A stretch of DNA of 64,000 nucleotides from Paragyromitra xinjiangensis (lineage: Eukaryota > Ascomycota > Pezizomycetes > Pezizales > Discinaceae), in contig JBCAMK010000019.1 of assembly GCA_038503065.1 (NCBI GenBank), positions 1 through 64,000 of the forward strand, read 5' to 3'. A model generated the notes under the pieces. That model was not told the origin of the DNA, searched no databases, and saw nothing but the letters and a program-made list of their open reading frames with translations. The first letter of the stretch is position 1; every line of letters starts with the position of its first letter. Positions 46,156-57,727 of the stretch are shown here, piece by piece. The position numbers and the translations under genes were made by a program.

Positions 46156-47437
46156 ATGGAATATACGGTCAAGGGAAGAGCCTTGCTTCATTTACCTGCT
46201 GATTTCCAGGACGATGGTCCCAAGTTACTAGCAATCGGAATTTCATTGCTTGTGTTCACATTCCTCGTGTTGAGTGGAAGAATATATTGCCGTGCTGTCT
46301 TGTTGAAAAAGATGGGCGTTGATGACTGGTGTATGATATTTGCGATGGTAAGACCTCCAACCTATTTCTCGACAGGGCTTGTGGGTTAATTCTTCCAAGA
46401 TCACAGGCATACCTCTGGCAATTACCGACTGTATTGGTGAGAACCACAAAACCATATAGCGAGAAGTTAAGACATGCTAAGAACTTTGTTTAGCGGTCAG
46501 CCTTAGGTTGGGGAAACACACTTGGATGGTGTCAATCGAGGTAGAATAGAAGATCTGGATTGTAAGGATCATCGAACGAGCTAGATGAAGACATATATAC
46601 AGCATTCATGATTCTGACTTCTAGATGAAGATGTGTTACATAGCGATGACTCACTATTTTATTGCGCTCGGCCTCACGAAGGGTTCCTTTCCTCGCGCGA
46701 TTATCGCCCACAAGCCGACTAGCAACACTCTTTTGGACATTACTTGGCCTTGTGATTGCATACACTATCCCTGCTTTTATATTATCAGCCATCCAATGCG
46801 TACCTGCATCGTACTTATAGAAGTCACTATCACCTTCAGCACCTCCTGATCCTAAAGCCCACTGTCTAAGGCAAAAGCCGCCTCAGTACACGCTTTTCCC
46901 GATCAATATTTTCACAGACTTGATCATCTGGCTAATTCAATTTTACGTTATCTGGCACGTCCGAATGCCTTCCAGGCAAATGTGGGCTCTGTTCGCAATC
47001 TTCTCCCTTGGGAGCATGTAGAAATCCCCAACCAACCATGAGAACCTGGCGTGCTTCGATAATCTTGATAAATTAACTTGTATCTACTAGGAGTGTTCTG
47101 GCCGGTATTCTTCGACCTAGCAGTATCGAGAAATCCCTCAAAACCACAGATCCTGTGTGGGACATCTCAACCATGTGAGAGTTCCTTTCTACTCTAGACT
47201 AAGCCTAAACTAACACTTACGATCAGAGTTGAAGTTTTTGTCGGCATCATTTGTAGCTCGGCACCAGCAGTCAAACCACCTTTCTTCAAGCTCCTCCCTG
47301 GTCTCTTTGGGAATTCAAGCCTGAACTCATACACCAGTTGTCAACTACCGGTACCCCCAAAAGCATTTCCCAACAGTTTATCTCTCCAGCAAAACCGCTT
47401 ATGCCCTAAGATCGATAGGTCCTACCGATCCAAATAG
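46156..47437 (+). pseudogene. PTH11-like seven-transmembrane receptor, broken
   Basis: Exon 1 (46156-46348) encodes the first hydrophobic helix and the family motif MGVDDWCMIFAM, then GTAAGA. Further pieces follow in order: GKHTWMVSIE near 46510; YFIALGLTKGSF near 46655; GLVIAYTIPAFILSAIQCVP near 46740; FPINIFTDLIIWLIQFYVIW near 46893; RQMWALFAIFSLGS near 46975; and VEVFVGIICSSAPAVKPPFF near 47225, closing with TAG at 47435. This is the layout of fungal PTH11-type (rhodopsin-like) membrane receptors. TAG at 46818-46820 sits where SYLWK would be expected (TGG to TAG), and a frame change lies near 46738 between DIT and GLVIAYT. The splice sites of the flanking introns are still well formed, so the loss looks recent. 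Confidence 0.78.
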
Positions 47438-47724
47438 GGAGGAAACAACTCACAGGAAGAATTTGGCCCAAGAACGCGAATCGAAGGGCAGGGGCAAAAG
47501 ACAGAACATGAGGACGAAAGGGAGGATTTTCACTCCTCAGAACTTGATCTTGAGCATGACGGTATTTTTAAGTCTAGCGAGGTACAGATTAGATTTGAAG
47601 AACGAGTATAATTTATATATAATGCCACTCGCTAGCAAAGCCATTCGTCTCCGATGTCAATCGTGCCTGAAACCGACAGCTGTGATTCCATGTTAGGGTT
47701 AGGGTTGTGCCTATAAACGATGGC

Positions 47725-47803
47725 GCATGCGCCGGACAGATAGATAGATAGATATTTCATTCACGCATCCAGCCCTTAGGCTATGGCGGTGCATGCGCCG
47801 GAC
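47725..47803 (-). mobile_element. 5'-truncated non-LTR-type insertion with 13-bp target duplication
   Basis: GCATGCGCCGGAC at 47725-47737 is perfectly repeated at 47791-47803. Between them lie 53 bp that read, on the minus strand, ACCGCCATAGCCTAAGGGCT, then GGATGCGTGAATGAAAT, then a (ATCT)n tail. The tail motif is shared with 6265-6315 and 31969-32017. A variable-length target duplication plus a simple-repeat 3' tail is the footprint of target-primed reverse transcription by a LINE or a SINE moved by one. Confidence 0.88.
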
Positions 47804-50800
47804 GAGTCCTCCCCCGATAACATGAAGATCTAAGCTCTTCACTGCTCTTCTAGAGTAGCTAGGTGCTTTTGATATCTAGCTAAACTCCTGTAATTCCTCG
47901 TTGTTTTTATAACCCTGCCGCCACTACTATTTAGTGGGCAAAATGACGCATCAGCAGCTAGGGAGAACCAGCAACCAAGAATATATCGTACGTCTGGGTT
48001 TTCAGTTTTGCTAAGTACTTAGATAGGTTCCCCAATCTCATATGGTGTAGTCTCCTAGGAGGTGAACGAGAGAATAAGGTAAAAGATTCTGACAAGCCTA
48101 AGCTAATTAGCGCACATGAACCTACAACTCCCACGGGTAGTGACCAAACAGTAAAGTCCCAATTCATCATCTATAGCACTAAAAGCCTACTTGCTTAAAC
48201 CACAACACTCACCACCCTACTCAAAGGTCCATGTTACATGTGACTTTGCAGTGAGCTTGAGCTCGAGCCTATATCGGGAAGGTGAGTGATTTTTATGACA
48301 TACCGGCTAGAATACTGCGTTATAATAAGAAACCTAGCCCAAGAACGATTAAGATAGAGCGATCCCATACATCTCTTCTTTAGTCTCTTGATTAAAGCAA
48401 TTAATGGCACTACGAGGCAACCCACCGAACCTAGACCCCATACCAATCCTCACATCGAAACACATACGGTAAATAGGATTCTGTCGGGCTCGAATCTATT
48501 AAATGTGAGTTCAGGTCAAATACGCTTCGCTTGTGGACATGATTACTTGCATGAGGTCGCCCCATGCCGCGATATCCAGGCGGGAAAGACTTATGTCACA
48601 ATGTAAGTGCATGCAGTGCATCACCAAAGTTAAAGAATGATTCGACTCATCCACAAAAAAAGAAGTCAACAGCTGGGAAACTGAGGCTTACATCGCTAAA
48701 AAAAGCTTTTATCTCACTTTATGGGTGAACTCACTCTTCCTTTGCTATACTGTTACTTGATCAGCCTTGAATTTACAATATCGAGTGATATTTTGTGAAA
48801 TTGATTTCAAGGATCGACGACAGTTTGATCACGAAAAAAGCGCAGGTACTTAGATTCAACTTACAGACAAAGCTAAAGAGGCTACTAGTAATGGGTGATA
48901 AACATATTTGAAAATTCGATATTACTGACGTTGGGAGTCGCGATATAAGCTCCGTAATACTGCTAGTATTCTGTTGCCAGCACTCACGCAGTTCGGCTTT
49001 CCCATGGCCAACATCCGGCTATACGAGGTTCGGAGTGGCGGATTTGAGGAGGCTTGAAGATAGTTTTGCGTGATGCAGCCCTATTTCAGCCGATCAATCG
49101 ATATTTTCTACGACTGAAATGCAGCTCTTCTCGAGTGAGATACTATGATTCTAGGATAATTACTTGTTAACTACGTCTGGGACCTGCAGCGACCGGCTAT
49201 CGTAAGCCATTGCTCCTAGGAGCACCTCCCCCTGTATTTACTGCATTATAGTAAGCTGAGAGGCCTTGAGATGAACCTCAAGGTTTGTTTGGAATCGTAT
49301 ATTTGGTGACCTGCGCTCAAACTGACCTCCGACCGCATTAGTATCTACAAAACCCCGCAGCGGCACAACGGCAGCCAAATAAACGTGCAACAGCCAAAAA
49401 TGCAATGAACCAATTGCGATTGCATGGACACCTGGTCGGCGCCTGGAAACGGCTGGAGATATGCCGGTATACGTACTGATGGAAGTTTGATATCACTGGA
49501 ACCACAGCTGAGATTGAAGCTGGAGAACATATGGTGCTTGGCTGCGTACCTTGCATATTCCATGTGAGAGGATATTAAGAAAGGACATCACTTCGCAAAA
49601 ATAACCTATAATTTGAAAGGATCATTATATAACATCGACTCAGCAAACTTTGTGGTGAAACTCATTGAAGGATAATTTCGAAGCCAGAGAAGAGCTCTCC
49701 TAAGCGGTATCTCTTCTGCATAATCTTACCTTGCCTGTGGCGGGAACGGTAAAGGGTGATTTTCTCAACTCCCTAGCGTGGCAATACGATCAGTACTTAA
49801 TGAATCAATCAATCAATCAATCAATCGACAATGCGATCAATTCACCCACATCCCCTCAACATTGGTTACCAATTAAGTAAGGGTGCCCATGGGCCTATCG
49901 CATACACTCTTACAGCCCGTTGCCTCAATTATGTTTGGGTGCCTATTTGAGAAACGATTTACAATCCTATTGGGGGATTTCCACAAATTCAGGTCTAATT
50001 TTAGGTCTTTAAAAGCTCCAATCAAGCCTACCCGAGCCTCAAGACAAGGATGCTCTCGAAACCGCAAATACGCCTTTTTCCTTTCCCTCCCTTCCCTCTA
50101 AACGGGTATACAATTGATCAAACGGGCCGAAAAACATAGGAGCTGCAATGTGCTACGAAAGGACACGTTCTCACGTTTCCAACTCCTCGAACTCTCTGAG
50201 CATAGGGTTCCTATACGACCTTCGAAGTCAATGTTACCTACGCATGTCTGTACATGTTGGTTACTTTGCGTCACTGGCGCCCTGACCGCAGTCTCGGCTA
50301 TCTGTGCTGCCACGCTTTCGGCCGAGGGCACTATGGGAGCTGTTGGGAAGTAGGTATGCTCGGATCGGTGCTGCGACGCTGGAACAGTTTTTATCCGCTC
50401 CATAAAATTGTACGACACTGAATATGTATGTCAGGACCCGACTCTGAAACTGGTTCTAGGTCCGAGGAATCCGGACGGTCCGAAAGCACCGGGGTCCGAT
50501 ATGTCGGGTGTGTCGGAATCTCGGGAATCAACTTCAAAGCTTTATCGCCAAAATAGTACCCCTTGTTGTTGGTGAATCCCGACCCATGAAATGTCTTGAT
50601 GCGCGGTGCTCGTTAATGCGGGAAGCTCCCCAGGATATAAGCGCAACGCGCAAACGTATATCACGGGATTAGAGCTGATCCGAGGGAGGGATTTTATAGA
50701 AGATCCCTCTACATCAAGTGTAGTTCCGATCAGTACCTAGTGCGGGTTGGTGTTTTTTATGAGGGCGAAAGTCTGGAGATCTTCAGCTTGGGCCGGACTA

Positions 50801-53800
50801 TCAAACCCTGGCCTTGATGAATTCCCAGAACCTGAACAATAGTAATCGTGACTGGCGATTATGTTTATATTCCTAAGCCCTCGGAGCCACGCCTTCCCAA
50901 TCACACATGACGTTAGAATTTGCCTACCTGGGCAAGGCGTCAGGGGGGTTCTGCTTTATCCGTGGAGACAACTCCCTGGTGTCCTGTGCGACCAGTTATT
51001 CATATGAATCCCAAGGGTGTGTAATCTAGATAAAGACGGGGAAAATTGCATCCAGGTCACGAAAGAATAGGTCATTCAATAGCTGCTGTGTGGAAGCTAG
51101 GTTTCTGATCGAGTTTAATCGAACTCTAGCGTTCCTGCATTCACTGTTGGGGACCGTCTACTTGCGCTTGCTCTTGAGACATAAAAGCTCTGTTAGGTCT
51201 TTCAGGGGAGTATACCGAGTCATAGTATAACTGACTCAGGCTGTGGAATTCCAAAGAGAAAGAAGCAGGCGTGTCAAACTGGATATTCATGTTTTTGATC
51301 CGGTACTTATTGCTTATTCTCTCCTCCTAACTGCTTGTTCCTTCCTTAAATCAGCACATACGTGGTGTGTTGGGCAGCTGAAAGAATACCTACACACCTA
51401 AGGCTTGTTCGAAAAGAGCAGAAATCCCGTTGATGGTCGTAAATATTGTCTAATCGGGACTCTGTAGTCAAGATGTCCGAGCCGCGACGGATCTATACCG
51501 CCTGAACCAGGAAACAGCATTTTCGAGTGAGATCCAAGGCGCAGAGATCTACACGAGGCGCCCACGGAAGCCCACAACTGTATAATCCTGTCTTATACCT
51601 GCCGAAAAAAAAATAAAGTTTGTCTTGGGCGTTTCGCTTAAGAGTAGGTAGGTGGAGTCTGTCTAACTACGTTTTTGCAGTGGGTCTTGGCATCTTAAAA
51701 GGGGGATAAGCCTTGCCCCGGAATTGCTTCTCCCACTGGTAATCAATAACTACTAATCATCCCAGCGAAGCCTACCGCGCCACTTGTGTTAAGGGGTTCC
51801 TTACGGAAAATCATCAGCCACTTGGATCTCTAACCCAGTGAGTACTGGGGTCTGGCTGTGAGGCATGGAAGTCGTACAGGTATCACATAACTTGTATGGT
51901 CAACTTATAATAATAAAGCGGGTGATCCCGCTGTTAATTCTACTTTCATGTCCTTAATCCTAGCGAAACTCAGCCGAGACTTGGCGATTGTCTTTGAATA
52001 TCAATCCCCAGAAGCAAAATCACAAGGCAACTGTGCGTGTTTATTGTCTTCATGCTTTACGTTCACCTGTCGTCGCTCTTTGATTTCTTTTTCCTTTCAG
52101 AGCCTAGACATGCATAGCATCGTCAAAGAGCCACAGCGAATTATTTGGTGGATGGAGGTCTGTGTGCGTGCTGGTTCTTATGATTGCAGTTGGCTGCGAT
52201 GCTCAGTAATAACTTTTGCGGTGGCACGATATCTGTCTGGCTCTTCTCTTTTTAGAAGCGCGAAAGGAATAGGAAACAGTTGGTTGTGATGATTGTTCTA
52301 AAGACACTAATAACCCTTCCAGGCAGGAATATCGTACCCAAAGGCGGGATATTCACGTGACATAGACTTCATGGCATGCTGAGTTCCGAAATTATCTCAA
52401 TTTCAGGATAATGGGAAGAAGTCCTAATTCGTTAGAAGATTGTCTATACCTGACTCTTATAGCAGATTTGTCTTGCGCCTGAAAGCTGTGAAGGGTCGTG
52501 ATCATGAGTCTTCACGTTTTACGGAGATGCCTAGATTGAGCCGTAAATTAGACATTTACTATCTAATCCTTCAGCTCTTCTATAGGCCATGTGCACATAA
52601 GAAGATGAATTTGGCTTTCCTCGAGGTGTACCTGAGTGTGTAGATCTTAGATATCGCTAGGGTTTACAACTGGATGAGATTTATGTAATGAAGCCCAGAC
52701 GATGAACAACACATCCAGTTGAACGACGTAATACCTTGACCTAGAGAGGAAATAGGTTTCAGTGAAAATTTTGACGCCGTTGTTTGAGGGTTGGCATGTG
52801 GGCTCAGCTGTTAGCAGGATTGGTGTGGATAGCTGGGGGGATCACCGACTAGACTCCCGCAAGGCGTTTTCATCGTACCTGATCCAGCTCTACCTCTTTC
52901 TGTGACTAGTGTGATCTCCGCGGACGTTCTAAAAAATACGTGGATCCGTTAGCAAGGCTTTATTTTGGCGATTGAATCGTAGCTGCTGGTACCTGCTATG
53001 GCGGTTTTAAGCCCCACATGCGCAGCTTCACTAAAACCTTTAAACGATACGTGTACCATCTACCCCTTGGCTGGCCTTCTAATTTAGTGCCTGTTTGGGA
53101 ATGAATCAGAAGATTACTGGTAACATCCCTAGTTACCCGTTTTTGAAGGTACTCCTTCATGCCCACGTACGTATAACTTTTGCCGCGAAATTGTTTCGTG
53201 GTACTATTTGCGACAGACAGTATTCTTAGAAGTGGCCCTTGCCGCCCTTCTGTATACTCCGGTTGGCTAAATATCATCGGACAGTTCCTGAGTACTCAGA
53301 ATCTGAACTATTTCATCGCTGGTCTCAGAGCGGACATTATCCCAAAAGGGGCTTAAGCTCTACACGTGGGCACTCACCACCACCAATTTGACGAGCTTGG
53401 GGGCGAAAAACTAGAACTATGTACGTGCCGATGTGCTCTTTTCATATTTTGCTAGTCTCTATACTGGCCTACACAAGACATGGTACCGTCAGTTATCCGA
53501 CTCCAAAACACAAGAAGTGCGCGGGCTCATGTTCCGCCCCACGCTAACCCAAATCCCAGGTCCCATAAACCAGTCAATACCCTAGTAGAAATACCCTAGT
53601 AGAGCTGGCACGCAATATTGCTTCCGTACTATTAATGGTGTCTCACTATACACGCGAAGCCCGGCTGTGACGCCGCCAGGCTCTGCCCATGGAACATCTA
53701 TGTGGTCACAGCGCTCAACTACCGAAGTTCGGTCGGACGGAGGGGGTTTACAACTGAGATATAGTTGTGGCTCGGTCAGTGAACCACATCCTGATGACGT

Positions 53801-54741
53801 GCCTCAGTGTCCGGTGGATCACCAACAAAAAACTGTGCTTTTGAGATCGTAGAACGGTCGAAGACCGATCGATACTTTGCTTCCCTTGTTGCAGTTGTTA
53901 CCTATTCACCGCCGAAACAGATGCATCAATCTCATATAACTTATATTTAGGGGGTTAAACACATATTAGCGCACGAGGAGGATTGGTCAGTTATGCACGA
54001 TATGGCCTTGAGGTGAGTATAGGCTTCAGAGATCTGTATTTCTTTGAATTAGTTTGGATTGCTGGAGAAAACAATGAGGTTTTGGTGGGCAATGGGGTGC
54101 ATGCGCAGGCATCACATACGTAGGTCGCCTGCAGGTTTCTTCGGCGTTTTTTTACGATATATGACGAATTGATTTGAAGCACAATTGACAACTAAGTACG
54201 GATACCTTAATGCAAGACTGTTCTCAAAAAAAAACCGCTGTGCCTTGCCTAATATGGGGTCAATAAGGCGTTGGCACTCAAAGGGTAAAGATGCTTGGTG
54301 CTGACAACCATCTGTGGTCGACTGCATCCAAGGAACACTATTCAAAATACACGAGCTCCCGGTTACCAGATCCTGGGTACATGAATGCGCAAAGATTCGT
54401 ACTCTATGGACGTCGCCAAACGAAGTTCTTGGCGATAGGCCAATTCAAGGGTGGGCTCCGTGCCGTGGCTTTGGGCGTGCGCGGATAGGTCACAACCCCG
54501 AGCTGAAGATGAGATTTGGACCTTCCCGAAGCCACGAAAATTCTCATCGATGATCACGGCTTTCGATTTGTCCTGCTCACCCGCTTATAAAAGCACAGGC
54601 CAAGCCGGAGCTGAGACCCGTCAGCAGTAACTAGTAGCAAAGGAACGACAAGAGTTGGTCGGCGATTCAACGGCAAATCGGCTCCTTAGTGGTGCAATCC
54701 CGAGATTTTAGGAAGAAAATTAATGAGAAACCGTAGAGTTT
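47804..54741. other. 7-kb stretch with no recognisable gene
   Basis: Open frames are short and lack splice partners or known motifs. At about 50430 a TGTCAGGACCCGACTCTGAA-type sequence followed by GC-rich inverted-looking segments could be the start of an old LTR, but no matching end or target duplication was found. An (AATC)6 microsatellite lies at 49803-49826. Confidence 0.5.
49803..49826 (+). repeat. (AATC)6 microsatellite
   Basis: Six consecutive AATC units. It resembles the tetranucleotide tails of the retroelement-tail repeats, but the GGGCTGGATGCG motif is absent next to it. Confidence 0.9.
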
Positions 54742-55014
54742 ATGTGGGAGTTTAATTTTTTGTGTATACCTGTTCTCCCTCTTTCTTTTTTTATTGCCAC
54801 TACTGCTATTTCGGCCGCCATCCAAAAAGGTATCCAATGTCTGATTCCTGATGTCCGCCATATAATTGTTTCCTATGAGTTAACCAACAACTGTCAATAC
54901 ATACCCCTGCGGTTAGCGCTGGCGGTTGGTATTGGAATCTCTGCTCTGTTTGGAAGGATTTTCTCATGGATGGTAGCTGATTTGATCAAGAATTTCTACC
55001 ATGAAAAGGGCTAA
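54742..55014 (+). CDS. Possible small membrane protein
   Basis: A 90-codon frame with two hydrophobic helices, one near residues 8-28 (IPVLPLSFFIATTAISAAI) and one near residues 57-79 (LRLALAVGIGISALFGRIFS), and a lysine/histidine C-terminus. No family is recognised and no intron or upstream exon was confirmed. It lies 218 bp before the glycosyltransferase gene on the same strand. Chance hydrophobic frames of this size occur in A/T-rich DNA, so confidence is low. Confidence 0.3.
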   Translation: MWEFNFLCIPVLPLSFFIATTAISAAIQKGIQCLIPDVRHIIVSYELTNNCQYIPLRLALAVGIGISALFGRIFSWMVADLIKNFYHEKG

Positions 55015-55128
55015 ACCAATTTCAGTTTCTCTCAATGGCGCAATAGTTTCAATCTTTGGCTGACAGCGCATAGACCTATCTTTACAACTGCAATGGCTGT
55101 ATTTGATAAGTCATTGATAACTTATAGA

Positions 55129-55135
55129 TATATAT
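55129..55135 (+). promoter_or_regulatory. TATA box of the glycosyltransferase gene
   Basis: TATATAT 97 bp upstream of the start codon at 55232, followed by the near-palindrome CCCCCCGTGGGGA. Confidence 0.5.
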
Positions 55136-55231
55136 GTACCCCCCGTGGGGACATTCTGTTAATATCTACACTCTAGCACCAGGAGGTTCATCTTTCAACA
55201 CCCCAGGACAACGACATATTGTCAAGCAGCC

Positions 55232-57727
55232 ATGGACGGTATAGAGAGTCACTTTCCACGCGCAGCAGAGCCTGTTCAGCTGCCATCTTTAGCCGACTTT
55301 GACCGTAGAAGGCGAGCAGCGCCTGGAACCAACAGGAATGACTTGTTGGTAGAGATACCGGTAGCTCTTCTCGATATATTCGAAAGGGAGACAGTATTAC
55401 CACTATCCAGAGCAAGGACGCACTCAAATGCCGCAGCCTTACGAATACGGAAAATAGGCCGTGAGCCTAGATCAAGATCTCTTTCATCTCTTGTTGCTGG
55501 TAGTATGTAACCTACTTTCTGATATGAAGGTTTTTGAACGGCATGCTAATTTGAATATTTCTACGCAGACGATTCTGAGGGATCAGCTTCACGTCCACGT
55601 AACCACAGCCACCTAGGTGAACTACCAAAACTACCCTCAAAAGCCTTCCTTCTACCCAGGAAGCCAATCCAACGGAGCGGATCTCCATCATCATCTCAAG
55701 CCCCTTCAGAGATCTACAAGCAACTGAACAACTACTCTTTCATTAGCTCAGGAACTCAGCCATCGGGAAGTACTATCTCAGATGACAACATTACTGTCGT
55801 GCGCGATACGACGCGTGGCGGCCCTTCCTTGCCTGGAGCCGTGACAAACATGATGCAAAAACCAAGCGACTTACTCCGAAGATCCAGTATTCACGGGATA
55901 TGGGAGAAAGCGAAAAAGAAGCAGGTCAAACTTGAGCGGAGTAAATGGGCCATGCTTGCCTTTGAGTATGGGGTATATGTCTTATTATTGCTATTTATAT
56001 ACTTTGTTCTAGTCGGACGTCCTCTTTGGAAAGGCTTGACTTGGTATCTGTGGTATGTTGTGATATTCCGTGGAGTTACTGTGCGCCTATAGTAGTTGGT
56101 TGTTGGTATCCTCCAACAACCTTGTGCAACATTGCTGACTGGGATACTATGTAGGCTTGTGGTCGCCCAAAAGTTTGCCCTAACTGCTGGGGTCGTGATA
56201 TTTCTCGGCACAGCGTTTTTCTACGCTTTCTCTCCGCTTCTAATTTTCTTCGAAAAGGACGTGGATGATGTCGAGAAGCGAGATGTATCGGATACAGCAC
56301 TTATAATACCGTGCTACAAGTCTGCGTCGATCATTGAGGCTACTTTGGAGGCAGCGAAGATGATCTTTCCCCCAGAACACATTTTCGTGATCGCGAATGG
56401 GAACAGTCCTACCCCATTAGACAATACTGAAGATATCTGCAAAAGGCATGGTGTACACCATGTGTGGATTCCTGTTGGATCGAAGGTATACCTAAAATTA
56501 CTTTTTAATCTTCCGACAAGTTGCTAATTATATAATAGATTGTCGCACAATTTGCTGGATGCTATGTAGCTAGGGCATTCAAGTATGTGCTTCTTATCGA
56601 CGATGATTGCGCGCTACCATCGAACTTTCCGATAGTAACAAATCGCATGACAGACAAGATCAAATGCATCGGGTACACTATCAAATCGGTTGGAGCGAAC
56701 TCCACCATCGGGACAATTGTCCAGCAAGCTCAGGATCTGGAGTACAAAATGTCCGGTCTGCAAAGGGAGTTTGCCGGAAAACTCGGGAGTGCAACGTTTC
56801 CGCACGGCGCCATCAGCATTTGGGATAGGGAATTCCTTGCTGAGGCCTTCAAATACCATCCAGGGTTCTCGGTATCCGAAGATTGGTTCTTGGGCCATGT
56901 AGCTAGGATAAGAGGGTCTCGAATCAAGATGTGCTCGCAAGTGTTTGTGGAGACTGAAACACCTTCCAACATCTTTGTGGCGAGTGGGTCTCGGGGAGGA
57001 TTTGGGGAGATGACTGTCTGGAAACAGCGATTCCATCGATGGAACTTCTTCTTTGTCAGTGGGATATGGTATGACATGAAGTACATCCTTTGCAGCTGGA
57101 AGTTAGGGTGGTGGGAACTGGGAGCGAAAATCTTCGTATGGCAGGAGGTAAGATTCCAGTTTATTTTCTATAGCTTTGTCGGGTTGGTTGAAACTTGCTT
57201 ATTGACATAACGAATCGAGCAGGTATATGAAACGATCTTATACCTATTGACGCCATTCATCCTGCCGATATCATTTATGGTTAGACCGTTTTTCGCGCTT
57301 TGGACCTTTCTCGGTGTTATCGGTTTATATGCGATCCATGCCATCATCTTCAACGCAGTCCATCTCAGGCGCAAGAAGGAGATGGTTCCATGGCTGGCTG
57401 TTATGTACTATGTCCCGTACAAGATAATTTTGACCTTTATCAACGTCGCTTCATGTTACTGGTATGTTACGCTTTTAAATTCGCTCCAATGGTAGGAGTT
57501 TAACTAACATTAATCCTTTTACAAGGGCAATTTTCAAGTATGCTCAGTATTTTGCGAAACGACATCCAAAGGTCATCGAAGATGAAAAGTCAGTGGAGGT
57601 GGTGGTGCGAATCTCTGAATCTCAGATTTTTGACTCAAGACCACAGAGTGTGTGGAACGAAAAGAGCCGACCGCAGAGCATGCGTAATGAGAGGAGAACC
57701 CCTGATGTTGGCTCAGTATATTCATGA
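55232..57727 (+). CDS. CPS1-type processive family 2 glycosyltransferase
   Basis: Six exons: 55232-55502, 55569-56052, 56155-56485, 56539-57147, 57223-57461, 57526-57727. All are GT..AG and in phase, giving about 711 aa. It probably polymerises an extracellular or cell-wall polysaccharide from a nucleotide sugar at the plasma membrane. The N-terminus (1-195) is a basic, serine/proline-rich cytosolic tail. Two membrane helices (about 212-232 and 255-280) precede the GT-A core, which has ALIIPCYKSASIIEATLEAA, the metal-binding LIDDD (Asp383-385), FPHGA, SEDWFLGH (catalytic Glu476/Asp477) and RFHRW (526-530). C-terminal helices follow. RFHRW occupies the place of the QxxRW motif of chitin, cellulose and hyaluronan synthases. 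Family knowledge: fungal members of this type affect hyphal growth and surface attachment; the polymer is not established. The stop in the last exon follows ..TPDVGSVYS; a further short exon cannot be excluded. Confidence 0.9.

Noticed and set aside
50427..51900. Possible solo LTR starting TGTCAGGACCCG
   Set aside because: No matching ..ACA end, no target duplication and no second copy found in the window; kept only as a hint.
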